The position numbers and the translations under genes were made by a program. Below, one piece after another: positions 4,963-10,210 of a stretch of DNA of 10,210 nt (its first letter is position 1; every line of letters starts with the position of its first letter). Location: contig CAUCXP010000038.1 in NCBI GenBank assembly GCA_958446785.1, positions 1 through 10,210 on the forward strand. The letters run 5' to 3'. The DNA comes from an uncultured Collinsella sp. (GTDB taxonomy: Bacteria > Actinomycetota > Coriobacteriia > Coriobacteriales > Coriobacteriaceae). The notes beneath the pieces are model-generated. The model worked only from the letters and a program-made list of their open reading frames with translations. It ran no database searches and was not told where the DNA came from.

Positions 4963-6609
4963 CTATGCTTCATCCTTGCGATAGACGACGCGTCCGTTAA
5001 AGATCGTCGTCTCGACTTCGAGATCGCGAAGCGCCATCGGGTTCATTTCAAACGGATTGCCCGACAGGATGACGATATCGGCAAGCTTGCCGGCGGCAAG
5101 GCTGCCCAAACGGCGCTCAAAGCCCTCGACATATGCTGAGCCGAGCGTGTGCGCTTGCAGCGTCTCGCCGAGCGTCAGGGCATTCTCGCGGAAGTATCCC
5201 TCCGCCGGGTGCCCGTCAAACTCGCTACGCGTCACCGCAGCATACACGGTATCGATAGGATCGATTGACATCACCGCAGGCCAGTCAGTACCAAGCCCTA
5301 AGTGGATTCCGCCATCGGCCTCTTCCCTATAGCGCCACATGTGGCTCATGCGCTCTTCGCCAAGAGACTCCTCGTACACGCCCTGCCCAAGGCCTCCGAT
5401 GGGATGCTGCGGCTGAATCGCAGCATTAATGCCCAGGCGCTTCATGCGAGCAATATCCTCGAGCTTCAGGTTATCTGTATGCTCGATAGCAAAACGCGCC
5501 CCCTTGTTGCCGCACACCTCCTCGGCACGCTCGACGGCATCGATAATCATCGTGGCCGATGCGTCGCCGATAGCATGGATACGAACATCGAAACCATTCT
5601 TGTTGGCCTCGAGCACCATACAGTCAAGCGTCTCCTGGTTGCACGCCGGCTCGCCGCGGAAGTCCTTTCCCGTGGGGGCGTTAAGATACGGCTCGTGCAT
5701 GTAGGCCGTGTAGGCCTCGGGGCAGCCGTCCAAAATGTACTTGAGACCCGCCATGCGCACGCGCTCGCTGTGATGACGCGCACGCAGCGCCTGCGACTCT
5801 GCCATCGGAGCATCGAGCGCAGAATAGTAGCTGATGCGCAGCGTGCTCAGGTCCTCGCTCGCCAGTCGGTCATAGATGTCGTACACGCCGGGCGTGGTCA
5901 CGCCCAAAGGATACATATCACCAATCGAAGTGATGCCGAGCTTGTTGAACTTGCGCATCGACTTGAGCAACGACGCATCAAGGTCCGGTTTGTTGAGCAC
6001 AACATCGAGCAAGATGTTCGTCGCCTGGGGCTCGGACAGAAAGCCATTGGGCTCGCCGTTGTCAAAGTGGCGGATAAGGCCACCTTCAGGCGTCGGGGTA
6101 TTGCGGTCGATACCGACCGCCCTGAGCGCGGCAGTATTGCACCACACCACGTGCATTGAAAAGTCCGAGAGCACGATTGGGCGGTCGATATCGAGCGCAT
6201 CGAGGCTGCGGCAATCAGGGTCAGTCGGGTTTTCCCACGCGGGCGAATACCAACCCTGACCGTAAATCCACGGATTGTCAGGATGCTCGGCGGCAAATTT
6301 GGCAACAGCATCCACGCAAGCCCGCTCGCTCGGCAGAAACATCAGATCGCAACAGAAGTCTTCATCCTTCTGGATTGAGCCGAGCGCAAAGTGCATGTGC
6401 GAATCGTTGAATCCGGGCATGACCAGTTTGTTGCCGGCGTCAATGACCTCAGTATCGGGACCGATAAACGGCTGCACCTTGTCGGGCGAGCCCACAGCCA
6501 CGATCTCGCTGCCGCGAACTGCAACGCATCCGGCGTGAGGCTCAAGTTCCTCGGCAGTAAACAACGCCGTCGTCTTGAGGACGATATCAGCGGGAACTAC
6601 CGCCTCCAT
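4963..6609 (-). CDS. YtcJ-like amidohydrolase (amidohydrolase family 3), 548 aa
   Basis: This is a cytosolic metal-dependent hydrolase of the amidohydrolase superfamily. Characterised relatives include N-substituted formamide deformylase (NfdA); most YtcJ-like members have no known substrate. Seen: an N-terminal beta-sandwich part (1-60), then PGFNDSHMHF at 65-74 with metal ligands His71 and His73, the YtcJ-type block DFSMHVVWCNTAAL (149-162), GLIRH...GEPNGFLSE (178-194), KYILDGCPEAYTAYMHEPY (291-309), IHAIGD (His346), IEHTD (His378) and LGTDWPA (Asp443). The C-terminal GSLAAGKLADIVIL closes the beta-sandwich. All expected metal and acid residues are present, so it should be active. The start ATG 6609 is 2 nt after the stop of the upstream MFS gene, with GGTGAG inside that gene's end, so translation is coupled. 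It sits between two paralogous MFS transporters, which points to hydrolysis of an imported compound. There is no signal peptide. The substrate is unknown. Confidence 0.9.
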   Translation of the reverse strand: MEAVVPADIVLKTTALFTAEELEPHAGCVAVRGSEIVAVGSPDKVQPFIGPDTEVIDAGNKLVMPGFNDSHMHFALGSIQKDEDFCCDLMFLPSERACVDAVAKFAAEHPDNPWIYGQGWYSPAWENPTDPDCRSLDALDIDRPIVLSDFSMHVVWCNTAALRAVGIDRNTPTPEGGLIRHFDNGEPNGFLSEPQATNILLDVVLNKPDLDASLLKSMRKFNKLGITSIGDMYPLGVTTPGVYDIYDRLASEDLSTLRISYYSALDAPMAESQALRARHHSERVRMAGLKYILDGCPEAYTAYMHEPYLNAPTGKDFRGEPACNQETLDCMVLEANKNGFDVRIHAIGDASATMIIDAVERAEEVCGNKGARFAIEHTDNLKLEDIARMKRLGINAAIQPQHPIGGLGQGVYEESLGEERMSHMWRYREEADGGIHLGLGTDWPAVMSIDPIDTVYAAVTRSEFDGHPAEGYFRENALTLGETLQAHTLGSAYVEGFERRLGSLAAGKLADIVILSGNPFEMNPMALRDLEVETTIFNGRVVYRKDEA

Positions 6610-6611
6610 GG

Positions 6612-7823
6612 CTACTCACCATCCTTAGCGGCGGCAGCCTGCATGGCCTTGCGGCCGAGCTCGGGCAGGAAGAAAACCGGAACTACGGAAAGCAGGAAGC
6701 AGAGGCTCTCGAGACCCATGTTCACAGTGTAGTCGGCACCAGCAACGGCAGAGATACCGATGGGCAGGAAATAGCTCATGAGCAGGGAGATGGTGCCCAC
6801 GATACCGCCAGCGGAACCGGCATACTTATCACCAATCTCGGGAAGGAGAACAGGCATGGACTGCATAATCGGGCCGTTGATGGCGGTAAAGAAGCCATTG
6901 ATGACCAAAATCGTCCACAGAAGGAAGCCGACCGGGGTGTACCACGTCACGAACATCGATATGGCACCGATGAGAGTAGTGACGATGAGAAAACCCTTGA
7001 ACTTTCCAAGCTTATCGCAGAACGCAGGCCCCACGATGCAGCCGAAAAAGCTGCCAACGGTAACAATTGCGGCCATGAAACCAGCAGTGGCGACGTCTAT
7101 GCCCTTGCCAAGCTGAAGCGCCTGAGGCAGGAAACCGGCATAGGCAGTGGTAGAAGCAAGTCCAAAACCGACGCCAGCGGAGATTAGCCATACGCCAGGA
7201 CTCTTGATAGCAACCTTAAGGTAGTCGAGCACGGGCTCGGGCTCGGGGAGCGATTGCCCCTCGGGCACATCTCGGTCAAGCACAATCCAAAGAACCCAGG
7301 AGATGGTCATGACGACAGCAGCGACCATATAAGAGTTAAAGACGCTGCCGAACAAGCCAGCACAGATCTGAGCGACAACGATGGCAACGCACGAAGCCGC
7401 GTAGAACAAGCCCATGGCGAAACCAGTCTGTTCACGGAACCAGGTGCCGAGCACCTTGATGAGGTTGGCGTTGAGTGCCGAGATTCCCATGCCAATCAGG
7501 AACATCGATGCCATCTGCATCGTGAACGAATCGAGCGTAAAGCAACGGAGAAAACCGCCGGCAACCGAAATTGCGGTGCAAACCGTGACAACTTTCTTAG
7601 AACCGATACGGTCACCAAGGGCACCCAGCGGAATTGAGAAGAAAACGGCGGTAAGCATAGGAACGAGGAACAGCATCGAAAAGCCGACGGTATCGATATT
7701 GAGCATAGACATGACCTCGACGGCGAGTGCTGAGACCTGGTACTGCATGTAGTTAGCCATAAAGCACAGCAAGCAAACGACTGAAACAATCGCCCAACGC
7801 CATGAAGGAAGCTTCTCTTCCAT
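6612..7823 (-). CDS. MFS transporter (first gene of the operon), 403 aa
   Basis: This is a twelve-helix major facilitator transporter in the cytoplasmic membrane. Seen: hydrophobic helices from residue 11 onward, FMANYMQYQVSALA at 21-34, the MFS signature IPLGALGDRIGSKK at 64-77 (between helices 2 and 3), a helix-4/5 region with NANLIKVLGTWFREQTGFAMG, and a C-terminal half with QSMPVLLPEIGDKYAGSAGG. The length is normal and there are no frameshifts. ATG 7823 is preceded by AAGGAG with a 6-nt spacer, a strong ribosome site fitting the first gene of an operon. It leads a minus-strand run that continues with the amidohydrolase (2-nt gap), a paralogous MFS transporter and a small membrane protein. 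It probably imports the amidohydrolase substrate. The facing LuxR-type gene is the likely regulator. General CynX/nitrate-type and sugar-acid-type MFS families are equally possible homes; I cannot choose from sequence alone. Confidence 0.92.
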   Translation of the reverse strand: MEEKLPSWRWAIVSVVCLLCFMANYMQYQVSALAVEVMSMLNIDTVGFSMLFLVPMLTAVFFSIPLGALGDRIGSKKVVTVCTAISVAGGFLRCFTLDSFTMQMASMFLIGMGISALNANLIKVLGTWFREQTGFAMGLFYAASCVAIVVAQICAGLFGSVFNSYMVAAVVMTISWVLWIVLDRDVPEGQSLPEPEPVLDYLKVAIKSPGVWLISAGVGFGLASTTAYAGFLPQALQLGKGIDVATAGFMAAIVTVGSFFGCIVGPAFCDKLGKFKGFLIVTTLIGAISMFVTWYTPVGFLLWTILVINGFFTAINGPIMQSMPVLLPEIGDKYAGSAGGIVGTISLLMSYFLPIGISAVAGADYTVNMGLESLCFLLSVVPVFFLPELGRKAMQAAAAKDGE

Positions 7824-7863
7824 GATGACTCCTTTAATAAGTCGGAATAATCAAACAGCTTGG

Positions 7864-7882
7864 AGAACCGGGCCCTGGCTCT
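7864..7882. promoter_or_regulatory. Imperfect 19-bp dyad in the operon leader
   Basis: Seen: AGAACCGGG-C-CCTGGCTCT, nine positions on each side of a central C; seven are complementary, one is a G/T wobble and one is a mismatch. It lies 41-59 bp before the MFS start, probably within or near the transcription start. It may be a second regulator site. Chance occurrence in GC-rich DNA is possible. Confidence 0.25.
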
Positions 7883-7913
7883 TAGGTATTCATATTTTGC
7901 GATTGGCCCCTCA

Positions 7914-7927
7914 CCGAAACCATTCGG
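7914..7927. promoter_or_regulatory. Central dyad, candidate LuxR-family operator
   Basis: Seen: a perfect CCGAA-N4-TTCGG inverted repeat placed almost midway between the two divergent starts (91 bp from the MFS ATG, 98 bp from the regulator TTG). On the minus strand it would overlap the -35 position of a promoter whose -10 lies in the AT patch near 7890-7897, as expected for an activator of the NarL/FixJ DNA-binding type. The assignment to the adjacent regulator is inference. Confidence 0.3.
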
Positions 7928-8024
7928 CTAACGGCTTATCATCATTCGAAAAAAGGAGTAGTATCTCTACGCAAATTAACTAAAATGCCAGCTAAACCAC
8001 TACGCAATCTCATCGGAGGTCATC

Positions 8025-8807
8025 TTGAGCTTTTTGTCCGATTCTGAATGGCTCTGCTTAAACGATCTCGTGCTTTCGATTAATTCCATCGACAGCGACC
8101 GCGAGTTTCGCTCGACCGTCCTCAAAAAGCTGCGTTTTCTCATCCCCTACGAGTCGGCTGCATTTTTCCTGAGCGACCTTTCCAGGGATCTCGTATCCAC
8201 CCCGCAAGAATGGAAAACGCGCGTCTTTCTTGACCCTCTTGGCATCGATGTCCCCGCTGGGATGCTCGAGCTCTACACCGAAAAGTACTGGCAGCAGGAC
8301 ATGATCGTCGCCCACCGCAATCTTACGCGCTCGACGGTGCTGCGCGAGTCCGATCAGCTCAGCCCTGGCGATATCGACAGCAGTTATATGAAGGATTATC
8401 TTGGCGGCCGCCACGTCGTCAACGTCAGTTTCTTTAATGACGAGGGCTTTTTGGGATCGCTCAATCTTAATCGCAAGAAAGAAGAAGGCGACTTTAGCGA
8501 TCGTGAAGTTCAAATCCTTGAGCTCATCGAACCGCACCTCACAAACCGACTATCAAAATGGCGTGTACGCGCCGACCGCAGTTCGTCTGAAATCGTATTT
8601 GCTCACGACTACGACGTCTCAGCGCGCGAAATCGATGTGTGTCGTTGCGTGTTATCGGGCATGGACAATGCGGCCATCGCCGAAGAGCTATCCATCAGCA
8701 CCGGCACCGTTAAAAAGCATCTGGAGAACATCTTTCGAAAAACACAGGTCAACAGCCGCGTTGGGCTCATGGCGCTCCTTCAGCAGTACACGGCGCTCAA
8801 GCAGTAA
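8025..8807 (+). CDS. LuxR-family transcriptional regulator with N-terminal sensor-like domain, 260 aa
   Basis: This is a one-component DNA-binding regulator. Seen: a C-terminal LuxR/NarL/FixJ-type helix-turn-helix at about residues 198-255, with DVSAREIDVCRCVLSGMDNA leading to AIAEELSISTGTVKKHL and FRKTQVNSRVGL; the recognition helix is near 224-238. The N-terminal 1-175 region has alternating hydrophobic strands and helices (FLIPYESAAFFL at 38-49, HVVNVSFFNDEGFLGSLNLN at 130-149) like a GAF-type sensor domain. No phosphoacceptor receiver pattern and no transmembrane segment is seen, so it probably senses a cytosolic ligand. The start is TTG 8025 with GGAGG (8015-8019) and a 5-nt spacer. It faces the MFS-amidohydrolase-MFS operon and most likely controls it, perhaps in response to the transported compound. 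Its 3' end converges on the ECF ATPase gene with a 24-bp gap and no clear terminator. Confidence 0.9.
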   Translation: MSFLSDSEWLCLNDLVLSINSIDSDREFRSTVLKKLRFLIPYESAAFFLSDLSRDLVSTPQEWKTRVFLDPLGIDVPAGMLELYTEKYWQQDMIVAHRNLTRSTVLRESDQLSPGDIDSSYMKDYLGGRHVVNVSFFNDEGFLGSLNLNRKKEEGDFSDREVQILELIEPHLTNRLSKWRVRADRSSSEIVFAHDYDVSAREIDVCRCVLSGMDNAAIAEELSISTGTVKKHLENIFRKTQVNSRVGLMALLQQYTALKQ

Positions 8808-8831
8808 GACCGTTCTCGCCCGCGAACCCGC

Positions 8832-10210
8832 TCACGCCCTATAAAACACGTTGTCGGCAAAGAAGTCGGCCGGGGGCTCCACGCAGGCAATCTCGCCGTC
8901 AAACATCATGGCGATGTCGTCGGCTACCTGCTCGGCAAAGTCCAGGTCGTGCGTCGCCATGACGACGGTGCCGCCAGCCTGCGCATGGTCGCGCAGGGCG
9001 CGGGCGATGATGCGGCGGCTGGCCAGGTCCAAACCCTTGGTGGGCTCATCGAGCAATAGCAGTTCGGGGCCGATCAACAGCAGCTTTGCCAACGCAAGCA
9101 GCTGACGCTGACCGCCCGAAAGATCGTACGGGTGACGCGTCTCCAGGCCGTCCAATCCCAGTTGCGCCGCACGCTCCCGCGCCAAGTTCTCGTCATATCC
9201 GCAGGTCGAGGCCCATTCCATCAGCTCATCGCGAACCGTCTCGGCAACCAGCAGGGCCTTGGGGTTCTGCGGCAGCAGCGCAGCCGAGGCCGCCCCGCGC
9301 ACCATACGACCACGTTGCAGCTTGGCAGTCTTGGCCAGCACCGAAAGCATCGTCGACTTACCGCATCCGTTGCCGCCCACGATCGCATGCACCGCACCGG
9401 CCGAAAACGCCACGTCGAGCCCGCGCAGCACCCAACCGCCCGCGCGATCGTAGCGAAACCAGCTCCCTGCCAGGGTGGTAGCCGACCCGCCGTGCATTTT
9501 TTGGAGTATTCTGCTCCCATCCGTGCGCGGGAAGGCTTCCGAGCCGTTCTCGAGCGACGTTTGCGCCACAAATTCGGACGATTTGTCCAATTTCGAACTT
9601 TTTTTCGCGCTCGATACGTCCCCGGGCGGCTCCAGAGAGCCCAAATTGTCCTCACGCCTGCTGAATACTCCGTTTTTTGCACATCGGACGGCACCCCACC
9701 CCAACATGTCGTCGGAAAACAGCGATTCTCGGCGTCCCAAAGAAGCCATATCCGCCACCTCGCGCACGCGACCGTCCTCAATCCGGTACGCACACGTCGC
9801 ATATTCGAGCATCGGGCGCGGCTGGTGCGTTGCCACAACAACCGTGCAACCCAGCTCGCGGTTCACGCGAAACAGCGCGTGCAGAAAATTTTTCTCGGCA
9901 ACAGGATCGAGCTGGGACGTGGGCTCGTCGAGCAGCAGCACGCGCGGGCGCAAGGCCAGCACGGCCGCCAACGACAGCAGCTGCTTGCGTCCGCCCGAAA
10001 GCGCATCGGTATCGCGGTGAAGCCAATCTTCCAGTCCAAAGAAATAGCTGGTCTCAGCTACGCGACGGCGCATCTCGTCGCGCGACACACCCAGATTCTC
10101 TAGGCCAAACGCCATCTCGTGCCACACGGTTTCGCACACGATCTGGTTCTCGGGATCCTGGAACACATAACCCACGCGCTCCGCCGATGCCCGCACGTCC
10201 ATGTCGGCGA
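8832..10210 (-). CDS. ECF-type ABC transporter, two ATPase domains in one chain (N-terminus off window)
   Basis: This is a fused energy-coupling-factor ATPase (like EcfA1-EcfA2 joined, YkoD-type) that powers vitamin or metal import through S and T subunits. At least 458 residues are visible; numbering here is from the Met at 10202. Domain 1 shows the Q-loop GYVFQDPENQ (11-20), signature LSGGRKQ (68-74), Walker B VLLLDEPTSQLDP (88-100) and H-loop VVATHQ (122-127). Its Walker A lies beyond the window. Domain 2 has Walker A GGNGCGKST (276-284), Q-loop LLPQNP (309-314), signature LSGGQRQ (361-367), Walker B LLLLDEPTKGLDL (381-393) and H-loop VMATHD (414-419). Both sites look competent. The Met at 10202 is not the start: the frame continues upstream and the domain lacks its first third. 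The linker (about 174-237) is low in hydrophobic structure, rich in S/K/E/D, and coincides with a palindromic DNA insertion. The S component at 2422-3120 is a possible partner. Confidence 0.93.
   Translation of the reverse strand, partial: ADMDVRASAERVGYVFQDPENQIVCETVWHEMAFGLENLGVSRDEMRRRVAETSYFFGLEDWLHRDTDALSGGRKQLLSLAAVLALRPRVLLLDEPTSQLDPVAEKNFLHALFRVNRELGCTVVVATHQPRPMLEYATCAYRIEDGRVREVADMASLGRRESLFSDDMLGWGAVRCAKNGVFSRREDNLGSLEPPGDVSSAKKSSKLDKSSEFVAQTSLENGSEAFPRTDGSRILQKMHGGSATTLAGSWFRYDRAGGWVLRGLDVAFSAGAVHAIVGGNGCGKSTMLSVLAKTAKLQRGRMVRGAASAALLPQNPKALLVAETVRDELMEWASTCGYDENLARERAAQLGLDGLETRHPYDLSGGQRQLLALAKLLLIGPELLLLDEPTKGLDLASRRIIARALRDHAQAGGTVVMATHDLDFAEQVADDIAMMFDGEIACVEPPADFFADNVFYRA
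9492..9682. repeat. Palindromic-ended element inserted in frame in the ECF ATPase linker
   Basis: Seen: the ends are inverted copies. GTGCA-T6-GGAGTATTC at 9492-9511 faces GAATACTCC-GTTTTTT-GCAC at 9663-9682; the outer 5 and inner 9 bases match, with a 6-base mismatched block. The 151-bp interior has T runs and AATTCG/AATTTCGAA words unlike the GC-rich ATPase domains around it. It lies wholly between the two ATPase domains and encodes about 64 residues in the ATPase frame (KNGVFSRREDNLGSL, a Ser/Lys-rich middle, PRTDGSRILQKMH). It is free of stops in four of six frames. I read it as a small non-autonomous palindromic element accommodated as a linker; this is inference from one copy. Confidence 0.6.

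Larger units (their letters stand above)
7824..8024. promoter_or_regulatory. Divergent control region between the MFS operon and the LuxR-type gene
   Basis: These 201 bp should carry promoters in both directions. Seen: AAGGAG for the operon (7829-7834), GGAGG for the regulator (8015-8019), an AT-rich patch ATTCATATTTTGC around 7889-7900 that may include the operon -10, a central dyad CCGAAACCATTCGG (7914-7927), an imperfect 19-bp dyad (7864-7882), and a weak plus-strand promoter pair (TTATCA 7936-7941, 17 bp, TAGTAT 7959-7964). The weak hexamers suit an activator-dependent promoter. Confidence 0.55.

Noticed and set aside
5302..6159. 285-codon plus-strand open frame opposite the amidohydrolase
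   Set aside because: It is a shadow of a gene with complete catalytic motifs, with no ribosome site or recognisable motif.
8812..8827. Small hairpin GTTCTCGCCCGCGAAC between the LuxR-type and ATPase genes, considered as a terminator
   Set aside because: The stem is short, with one mismatch, and no T tract follows on either strand.
9132..10103. 323-codon plus-strand open frame opposite the ECF ATPase
   Set aside because: It is antisense to clear ATPase motifs; its length is explained by GC-rich codon bias and by the stop-poor linker element.
8832..10202. Start of the ATPase gene at the Met at 10202
   Set aside because: The frame stays open to the window edge and domain 1 lacks its Walker A and first strands, so the true start lies beyond 10210.

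Overview
The window reads as a chromosomal segment of a high-GC, anaerobic gut-type actinobacterium of the class Coriobacteriia. Collinsella is my best guess; this is an inference from codon usage, frequent TTG/GTG starts, gene content and short palindromic repeats, not from a marker gene. Genes are tightly packed. I see no tRNA, rRNA, CRISPR array or transposase.

Layout, left to right. (1) 1-1885 is housekeeping: the 5' end of folP (dihydropteroate synthase, minus strand, cut by the window edge), a complete Sir2-family NAD-dependent deacetylase (minus), and divergently an ExoIII/APE1-family AP endonuclease (plus). (2) 1886-2421 has no gene but is rich in structure: a direct repeat around a 30-bp inverted repeat that encloses a bidirectional intrinsic terminator, then a second palindromic element with 32-bp arms. 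Both share a 15-bp core. (3) 2422-3120 is a membrane S component of an ECF-type vitamin or micronutrient importer (minus). (4) 3165-8807 is a self-contained accessory cassette. A LuxR-type regulator (plus) faces a four-gene minus-strand operon: MFS transporter, YtcJ-like amidohydrolase, a second paralogous MFS transporter, and a small four-helix membrane protein with an internal duplication. The operon ends in a likely intrinsic terminator. (5) 8832-10210 is a two-domain ECF ATPase (minus, N-terminus off the window) whose inter-domain linker seems to be an in-frame palindromic-element insertion.

How the parts may work together: the cassette looks like an inducible uptake and hydrolysis system for one class of small amide, formamide or cyclic imide-type compound, with the LuxR protein controlling the divergent operon from a 201-bp shared regulatory region. 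The ECF S component and ECF ATPase lie on the same strand on either side of the cassette, which suggests that the cassette was inserted between parts of one ECF locus.

The most unusual signal is the roughly 190-bp element in the ECF ATPase linker (9492-9682). It is bounded by matching inverted ends, is more A/T-rich than its surroundings, is open in four of six frames, and adds about 64 residues between two ATPase domains that otherwise look intact. It is reminiscent of protein-coding palindromic elements known from Rickettsia.
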